Assembly: GCA_013397865.1 (NCBI GenBank)
Contig: VZTI01003894.1
Coordinates: forward strand, 35,785-99,784
Reading direction: 5' to 3'
DNA from: Struthidea cinerea
Taxonomy: Eukaryota > Chordata > Aves > Passeriformes > Corcoracidae
Length of the DNA stretch: 64,000 nucleotides
The notes beneath the pieces were generated by a model that searched no databases, was not told the origin of the DNA, and saw nothing but the letters and a program-made list of their open reading frames with translations. Made by a program: the position numbers and the translations under genes. The number at the start of each line of letters is the position of its first letter. The first letter of the stretch is position 1. Shown here one piece after another: positions 56,041 through 64,000 of this stretch.

Positions 56041-59000
56041 AGTTTGTAGAAAAGTGGCATAACTAAGGTCGTCGCTGTTTCAACATCAAGTCCAGCTTGT
56101 ATTATGATGTTTGGCTGCATGCTTTACCTTCAGCCATGGGATACCTATGTGAATGGGTTCCACTGTAACTGTTACAGCTTTGTAAAAAAAAGAAAGGTAT
56201 TTTGTGAAACAGTGTGAAGAAAGCTCTGAGTTAACTTTAGTCTTAATGACAATATTTGTTTTCAAAGGAAGAAAAGATTGTAGAAATATTTAGTATGCAC
56301 AGTATATTGATTTTTTAGGCCAGCAAAAACTGAGATTCAATGTCCTCTGATTTTTTTTTACCATTTAATAAGAAATTATCCATGCAGAATAAGAATATTT
56401 CCACAGTATTATTTATTTAGTTATAAAATATATGGGTACCAGTTCTCCTGAGAGGCAGAAGAAACAAATCTGTATGTGGGTCATGATCTTTCTAGGAAAG
56501 TCTTAGGCCAAGTTCCTTTACCCTCTCACAAAAAAACAGCTTTCTTGTCATGCTCCTCTCTTGGGAGCCTTGCAGGATCACAGGCAAAATACAGATTTTC
56601 TGCTGATTATTCACACCACAGTTTTATCTTGGCTCTCAAGTTTGACCCACTTGTTTCCCTAGTCCCTCTGGGACTGCGTGATTTTGCCATGTGCTCTGAG
56701 CAGCTTCAGCATCCTTTCTGTCTGCTGCTGTCTTTATTAAAGATGGGCACCTGTTCAATTTAGTACTATCTACCTTTCCTTCTCAAATTCCTAGCAGTAA
56801 AAACTAACACCTCAGTTTTTATTTTGCTTGGCGTTCAGGTGTTCTCTATTTTCAGTGTCTTTTTTCATGTCTTTCACATCTTTCTTCTCTTTCATGCTGT
56901 AGTCAGGGTTGTCCTGTGCTGAACTGCACATCTTGCAAATTTGCCTTGACTTACAGTTTGGTGGGACTTGCAGAAAGGTGAGTCAGCAATGATGTGATGA
57001 TGACAACAGAATCTGCCTATCAAAGTATTCCCTAGATATTTTAAATCTGTAAATAACTTTTTCTCTTCTGTCCACTTCATGTTTTATTCCTCTCCTCTCC
57101 TGCATTACCAAGTGTTTGGTTTTAGATCACCTCTCACTCTTTCATGCCCTTACTACAGCAAAGTACAGTTCCTTTATTGAGTTAGTTCTGGTGGTTTAAG
57201 TATGCTGAAAAAGGGCCTCTAAACACACATCCAACAGGATGACATTTTTTTGTCTTTAGTTTCACTAACTGAAGACATAAATCAAACTCTCATAAGAACT
57301 TTTTACTGGATCCCTATCTGCACCATCCACAGATGTTTTACCAGCTTAGATATATCAAAAAGCAGAGAAGATTTTGGTGGGATTTTTTTTTTTTTTGGAG
57401 GGGGGGTTGATTTTTGCTTTATTTGTTTGTTGAGTTTTCTTTTACTATTTATTCCAATGTGATTGAGACCAGGACTCAGACTCTTATGTTATTTGTCTTC
57501 CTGTAGCATCTTGGTCTGTATTTACTAATATCCATTTTCTTAAACTGGCACTAAAACCAAAAATACTGAGACTTCCTTTCCTTGGTTTTCTTTTTATGTC
57601 TTTACATGAACCACATTTATAATGAAACAATTCAGAGAGCTCTGAAATCCACCAAGTTATCATAATCTTTTCATTGTTCTGTGGGATGTGGGGTTTTTTT
57701 AGCTGAGCATTCTACAGCCTTCACACTTGGTTTTGTTTGGGTTTTTTTCAACTTTTTTTTTTTTTTTAAGTTGCATCTGCCACATGTGATATTCATTATC
57801 TTTGTGTAGTGTTATTGAAATTTAATTTTATGACGTATCCTGTTCCACTCTGTCTTTTTTTAAAATCAGGACATATCATAAGCATTCTGGCACTGTTACA
57901 CAGTTGGTAATCATATTTTACAACCATCCTGAATTCATTAAGAGCTCTTTAAATTTTTATAACCTGAGCTCCTCCAGTATACTCTTCTTCACTCCAAAAA
58001 TCAATATTTATATGCCATCCCCATGTCATACATTGGCATAATTAAAATCAGGAAGAACAGAAGGATAAAATGAAACATTTGCCCCATTCATGAACTATGT
58101 TGGGCACACATTGCTCATATATTCAGGATAGTGTCATTAACTCTTTCTATTGAAAAGAATTATTTATGCAGCTTTCTCTAGTCACAACTCCAGTCATTAT
58201 GATCTATAGGAGTAGCAGTTTTTTGTACTCCTGGATTCTCTTTCTGCTTTTCATGCCATTTTTGGTGCTTTTATTTAGTAATTTTTATAAAAGACTTTTA
58301 TAGGAAACAAAATATAAAACACCATATTTATTTTATAATTGTCTTGAAATATACTGCTTATTGTGCTATATCAGAAAGTTAGTATAGATAAATCCCAATA
58401 TAATTCAGAATATTTTAATCACGTTACTTCTGTTTCCTCTTCATCAGACTTCAAATGAGTGTCACCAATTCTAAAATATTTCTTTGCAGAAACTGATTTT
58501 TTAAACTGCTTTTTAAAATTAGGTGTCAACACTTTAAAAGAATTGTTTTACAAATTGACATCATTCTGACATTAGTTAGCTCTGAATTTGTGGCTTAGTT
58601 CATATAGAAGGAATAAATAAAATATGCTATACACTAACAAAAAGCAGATCACTGTTTGTTAGAATAATAAAGAGTGAGTGCCCCAGTTCAGAGATATGGA
58701 TTGCTGTGCACTTAACTGATAATCACTGTTCCTTGGTACAATTTTGCTGCTTTATTCACTTTGAGATGATGTGCTGGAAGAAAGAAGGTGAACTTTCACT
58801 TCTGATCATGCAAATTCAAACCTACTGTTTTCTACTGAAGAGAGGTAAATAGCACCATTCTAAGTAGAAAAACCAATATTGGCAGAAGTCTGAGCTGAGG
58901 AAGTCTAATCTTGACTTTTTTTCAAAGGAAATTGATCCACTCTTTTATCCAAGTGGTGGAATGTGTCATGTAGAAAAGTTTGGGTTTTCTCAGTAGCCAT

Positions 59001-59509
59001 TTACTATTATTGAAGGGCTAAAGTCTGAAGTCAGAATTTTAGACTACTTTGATACTACAGCCTCTACTCACTTTGAATAAAGCTTACTACATGAAAAAAA
59101 AAATTAAAAGGTTTGACCCCTAGTAATTTTTTATTATACTTAAATTATATCCTCTTAAGTAAGGATAAATAAATGAATGCATCATTCTGCTATAGATGAA
59201 CAACTGAATGAACAACCTCAAGGTCTATCTCTGATTTCTTAATAAATTAATTGAAGAACAGAAATATATATTTTTAGTTACAAACTGAGAAATCACTGCT
59301 CTTGTTAAAAGCTTGTGAATATTTTTTTAAATACCTGACTCTGTATTTTGATGCCCTTGCCCTTCCAGTTACACATCTCTGGCTAGTTTCTTGGTACACA
59401 CTGAGTTTACATTCTTGCTGTATCAGTTATTACATCATTTACTGACTCCCTGAAAATTCTTTCTGATTGTCCAGAGAGCAAGAAATTTGTAAGAATTTCC
59501 TCACTTCTC
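56041..59509. other. Long noncoding stretch with T-rich tracts
   Basis: No gene or transposon recognised. T-rich or T/G-rich runs lie at about 57380-57440 and 57690-57770. The block at 58660-58860 is more balanced, with an ATGCAAAT octamer (near 58808), and may be conserved. Open frames are short and unrecognised. Confidence 0.5.
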
Positions 59510-59564
59510 TCTTAGTGTTGGGATTATGGGGATTTGGGATGACTGAGCGATGTCACAGAGATGA

Positions 59565-59777
59565 TTTATTGTTGAACCAGTCTCATGTTTATTGAAGGGT
59601 GAGACAGGAGAGATGCTGCAAACACCATCTCTAATTACAGTAGCAATAGCAATAGCAGCAATAGCAGTAGCAGCTGTACAGGTACAGATGCTGGGGTAGA
59701 AGCAGCCAGCTAGGACCAGCAGCAGCTACAGATGCCAAGGAAGCAGCAGCCCTAGCTTTTGCTACAAGGCCTTATAT
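59565..59777 (-). promoter_or_regulatory. LTR core: TATA box and two poly(A) signals
   Basis: The minus strand reads ggatataagg (TATA-like, near 59770). About 180 and 205 bp downstream it has cttcaataaacatg and caacaataaatcatc. The interval is the R region of the class II-like LTR. A transcript started here would run leftward out of the LTR toward 59.5 kb if not polyadenylated. Confidence 0.6.
59638..59675. repeat. Interrupted (AGC/AAT) triplet repeat inside LTR
   Basis: agtagcaatagcaatagcag and its continuation form about a dozen triplets of agc, aat and agt in the R region of the LTR. The length could vary among copies of this family. Confidence 0.8.
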
Positions 59778-60244
59778 CCTTTTTTAAGCCAATAAGCAAA
59801 TGCCTCAAAGCTTGCTAACACATTTGTACCAATCATCACTGCATAATTTAACCACAATGTGTACTTTCTTAACCAATCACTACATTGTTGTAAGGCCTGT
59901 TGTACAGGCTTATATTGTTACATCTTAACTTTCTAAAAACACTACTACAAGGTTTATTGCTAAACTCAAAATTCTTTACTCTTTCACTTATCACTATTAT
60001 TTCTTGCATAAAACATGTTTTTACTTGTTAAAAATACATTTCTACTTTTATAAAGCATACTTATTTCAAAACTATAAAACCACGTTCTTGCTTTAAACTG
60101 CAAAAGCTCGTTATTCTAACTCAAGCAGTCTTCGCCAAGGTCTCAGATCAAAACATATCCTCTTCTAGCTGCCCAGGCACAATGCTGTTTATGTACTCTG
60201 TCAGCACCTGCGAGTTCTCTGCAACTTCATTTCCCACATCTTAG

Positions 60245-63200
60245 TAGTCTCCCTTCTCTAGTGTGCTTCCTGTGACTGCCTAATATCATTTTGCCTTGGA
60301 TCTGGTAACTTCAGTATTTAATTTAGCCTATATACCATCTTGCTTCATATGAAAACAGAGACAAATCTTCCTCAAACTGATTGGGCTGAAAATCAGTGCA
60401 TAGTGTTTCTCTGTTCCCTGATGACAATTTTATCCTGCTTGTGATGGGATAATATGCTGCTACTCAATCTCTCTTCCTCTTCTGCTCACCTTTGATATGC
60501 CTAAGATTCCTTTCTTCTAAATCTTTACTTCATATGACAAAGTGATCTCATTTCCAAAGTGATCCCTTGAGTCTCTCCAAAAGCCATCATTGGCTTACTT
60601 CTTCTCATTAGCCAATAAACATTTCATTTCTATTTTGCCAGTATGCCCAATACCCAAAGCAATATGTACTGCCTTAATATTTTTCTACATGTCAAAATAT
60701 ACTGATACTCAGTAGGTCTAGATGTAGACCAGCTATCAGAGGAGAGTTTCATTGGTTTGAGTAAAAGCATTCTTAGACTATTAGGTAAAAATCATCCAGA
60801 AAAGAGTGCTGTTATCCAGCTGGTGCTGATTATCGCTCTTCTGCAACTCTGATTCTTACACGGCCAGAAAAAAAAAATGTGCTTTATTTTCTTGCTTCAG
60901 GTGTCATTAATGTTACCCTCAGATAACAGAGTAATACCCTGATGTATTACCCACCGGTTTTGCTAGCCCTATGGTTTTGTACTTTCAGCAATAGCAACAG
61001 TTTTTGCTTAAGGCCGTCTTAGGCAAACTGAACACACTTTGGCTGGTAAAAATAAATAAAATAAATACTTCTGTGAAAGGAAACAGATTTTATCAAATTG
61101 CTATAGGTTCCTTGTATTATATATTGTCATGACTTTCTGAATAATCTCATTCAGCTCTTCTCTACTTGTGACATCTAATACAGGTGCACTTCAGAATCAT
61201 CAGCAATTTCTTCAAAATAAGTCAAGAAATAAAGTAAAAAGAGTACATAAACTAACACAGTGGTCAAGAGTCTATGAATTTAGACATCATTATTTTCAAA
61301 AGACAACAGATAAGCCTGATAATGAGTTTAACAAAATGAAAGGTGCAACTGCATCTTAAGGAAATGGATCAAGTTAGAAAGAAATCTACTACTCCTACGT
61401 CTCTTTCTTATTTTTCATTTTAATCACATAATTTAGCTACTCTGAAACAAAGACTCTCATTAGGATTAAGAACAGTGACCTTTCTTCTCCTACTTTCATT
61501 ACAATTAAAATAATTTGACCTCAAGTAAAACAACATTGTCAGATAACTTATGATTCCATTATTAATACTTCTGTAGGGTTGGTGTATTTTTTTCTTCAAT
61601 AGCTAATCTTGTTTTAATTCAGTTGCTCACAATAGCAAATACCTTTTTAATTAGTAAATTAAAAAAGAGATTTTCAGAGCTCCTTATCTTTCCAGTTTTG
61701 TGATCCCATCTGTACATGTCTTGAAAGAAGCTAAGATATGTATAATACTAATTAATTTCATACCACACTGGAGCTGTTAAGCCAGGTATTCAAATCCTTT
61801 TCCCAATTCAAATACATTCTAAGGCTTAAAGTTATTAGTGCTAATGAGTAATTTGATTTACTTTAAGTTAATTAAACTGTATTTAGTTCAGTTACATGAA
61901 GGCACTCTAGTTGTCTTTGAAAATACATACAATAATAATATCCATTTATTTAAGGAAAATATTGTATTACAAATATTGTTCAGTACATTGTAGAACCACA
62001 AAGGGATAATGGCTTCTGGAATCTTCCACTAGCCTCTGTAAAAGATGATTGTTAAAAACAAATCAGAGAACAAACAATGAATGGTAAAATTAACATGTGA
62101 AATTAACATATAAAATATAATTTCTGATCAATCAAGAAAAGCTAGATGACACACTTTACAGCTACAACATAAGCAGAGAACAATAAAATCAATTTTCAAA
62201 AGGAATAAATTAGAAGCTGGCAGAAAAGGAAGAGTGAAAACAAAACTTAGTTATGTAAGCTGTTTCATATTTCCCTCAAAAGTTTGCATAAACTATTCAC
62301 GTGACAAATAAAAAATATCGACATTTTTGTTATTACCTGTCTCTGCACATACTGCATATGTGCTGACATTAGAAGTCCATGTATGTGCAAGTAGAAAATG
62401 TAAACCCATTTTTCATGTTTTATGAAAGCCTGAATATTCATTAGTAACAAATAAAACTCAATTCATTTGTGAGCATCAAACTGTAATTTGGATGCATTGG
62501 CTAGAGTGCACAGCTTCAGTGTGGTCTTCTATAGGTATTGAGCTACTCTTTTTACTTCCACAAATCCAAAAAAATCTTACACCCAACAGTAAATGGCAAA
62601 GCCTCTTCATAACTGTGCAGAAAGTCTTCCTTACGTGGCCAACATGAAGCACTGTTTCCCTTAGACAACACTTTTTGGCTTATATCTCCTTTTTTCTTTT
62701 TCTTTCCTCTAAAAGAAAGGACCAATAAACAAAATTGGTAGGTCTATTATCTTAATTTTCCTTTATTAAAATATTTCAGTAAAGTATAGGAACGATATGG
62801 AGTTTTCTACACAACAGAATTATGAGTAACCACTAAGGAAAAGTAGTTAAGTTGTCATGTCAGCTACAATTGAATTGAAATTTTGTCTGATTTCCTACAT
62901 GCTTGTAAAAGAAAAAAAAAATTCACAAAAATAAACAGGAAAAAAATCCATTCTGAGTGTTCAGAGATTTACAAGAAGATGAATGAACCTGTCAATTAAA
63001 TTTTAAGAAATTTATGTATTTATAGCTTTCTCAAGTGTGCAAAGAGGAGATGATACACCTAGAAAAATGTAGTAAAAATCAATGTCAAAGAGGAATAACT
63101 TAAAATTCAGGGAGGAGTATAAAATCAGATCACTGGAATAAGGTTAAAAAAGCAAGGTAGAGAAGAAATGGAAGCTATGTGTAATCTGAACACTGCCAGT

Positions 63201-63710
63201 CAGCACAAATCAGCAAATAGCCTTTAAAACAACCCAAAAATTAAAAAATTAGTGTCATAAAGGTGTTTGACCTTTCAAACTACATATTTTTAAATTATTT
63301 GCAATGTAGCAACTAGGAGTTATGTATTTCAGTATTTTGGCTAAAATAGTTGGATAAATTTAGCATATGATTACATAGGGTAAGGTTCTTTCTGAGCTCT
63401 CTTCAGGAAAGTATGGGGAAATAAAGGAAAAATATAAATACAGCCTACAATGGACCGTCAACAATGACAGATTGTACGGGAACACTGGCTATTTCATAGG
63501 CTCATAATTTTTAGCAGTATCAAAATGTGTGATGTTGGTCTTGTCTTTACGACAGCAGAGGATAAAAGGAAGTATCAAGGAATTCAACTTGCTAGATATT
63601 TGTAGGAGGTTAAGATTTTTCCTTTTTGTTTTCTTTCTGTTAAGGAATTCTTTCCCCTATGTTGCTAAGAGACAATAACAACCAGATACTTCAGAGAGAA
63701 AAAAGAAGTT
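60245..63710. other. Long noncoding stretch
   Basis: AT-rich DNA with no recognised gene or repeat family. An attaacat(g/a)t motif is duplicated near 62086-62110. Open frames are under 65 codons and unrecognised. Confidence 0.5.
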
Positions 63711-64000
63711 GTCACAGCTCAGGGGAGGGGTGCAGCTGGTTACTCCCCCTTTACCTGGGGGTTTTTCTGGGAAGGGCAGAGATATCGAAAGATTTGAGCT
63801 GGGGCAAGGGGTTGGGTGCAGCTCCGAGTTTTTTTTTTTTTTGCTCTCTCACCTTCGGAGAAGGGTGGTCGAGATGCTGCTTGGGGGCAGGGGAATTCAC
63901 TGCTGCCTTCTGAGCCCAAACCTGTGCCTTGTTTCTCCTGCCATGGGTGAGCCTTTGCTCATGATGTAATAGAAGAGATCTTGCTTATGCTAGTAGAAAA
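63711..64000. other. GC-richer segment cut by window end, possible LTR
   Basis: Composition shifts abruptly at about 63711 (tgtcacagctcaggggaggg) to G-rich sequence with gggg runs, a poly-T of 15 near 63829-63843 and cttcggagaaggg. An abrupt TG-starting GC-rich block is what an LTR or other insertion would look like, but the other end and any duplication lie outside the window. Overlapping plus frames of 84 and 86 codons are unrecognised. Confidence 0.35.

Larger units (their letters stand above)
59516..60238 (-). mobile_element. Solo LTR with 6-bp duplication, class II (ERVK-like)
   Basis: On the plus strand it runs from tgttgggattatggggattt to cttcatttcccaca, so on the minus strand it is TGTGGGAAATGAAG...CCCAACA with proper TG/CA ends. 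The hexamer tcttag flanks it exactly on both sides (59510-59515 and 60239-60244). Minus-strand promoter and processing signals are in the right order: a TATA element (complement of ttatat at 59772-59777), then AATAAA (complements at 59588-59593 and 59565-59570). A 6-bp duplication is characteristic of class II, ERVK/beta-like elements. The element is 723 bp with no internal retroviral sequence, hence a solo LTR. It is well preserved and probably young. Confidence 0.93.

Noticed and set aside
1..64000. tRNA, rRNA or tRNA-derived SINE
   Set aside because: I looked for A- and B-box-like blocks and tRNA-like ends by eye and found none convincing; a covariance-model scan would be needed to exclude degenerate copies.

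Overview
This window looks like AT-rich vertebrate nuclear DNA from a bird. It has no operon structure and no open reading frame that I can support as a host gene. Fragments of CR1 LINEs, the dominant bird retrotransposon, occur throughout. Their 3' ends carry the diagnostic tails resembling ATTCTATG octamers. Several endogenous-retrovirus LTRs, including a long LTR family I know from bird genomes, point the same way. The abundance of solo LTRs suggests a neoavian and perhaps a songbird, but that is inference. The window is best described as a gene desert or part of a very long intron.

Layout. 1-6.9 kb: featureless AT-rich DNA with a telomere-like motif near 6.08 kb. 6.9-7.5 kb: complete solo LTR with a 5-bp target duplication. 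7.5-12.1 kb: AT-rich DNA with short tandem repeats. 12.1-13.3 kb: small CR1 fragment beside an unclassified pair of inverted repeats of about 155 bp, spanning about 1.05 kb. 13.3-29 kb: AT-rich DNA with microsatellites, a CR1 fragment at 25 kb and a 14-bp palindrome. 29.07-29.70 kb: assembly gap bordered by a G-quadruplex motif, followed by about 0.6 kb of GC-richer unclassified sequence. 33.0-34.4 kb: internally deleted CR1, then a class I-like solo LTR with a 4-bp duplication. 35.9-37.6 kb: the longest CR1 here, with a decayed reverse-transcriptase region. 39-45 kb: two stretches that read like conserved noncoding elements, a degenerate LTR and a CR1 tail. 45.9-46.1 kb: hexanucleotide microsatellite and a perfect hairpin. 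49.3-56 kb: the densest repeat cluster, with two CR1 fragments, a second copy of the 6.9-kb LTR in inverted orientation nested in unclassified sequence, two sequence gaps, and three old LTR copies of one family in the same orientation. 59.5-60.2 kb: class II-like solo LTR with a 6-bp duplication. 63.7 kb to the end: a GC-richer segment cut off by the window edge.

No genes work together here. What the window records is a history of retrotransposon insertion and decay. At least three young solo LTRs with intact target duplications (4, 5 and 6 bp) sit on a background of older CR1 and LTR relics. Any host function would have to lie in noncoding regulatory DNA, which cannot be demonstrated from one sequence. 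Percent identities are estimates by eye; no database search was possible.
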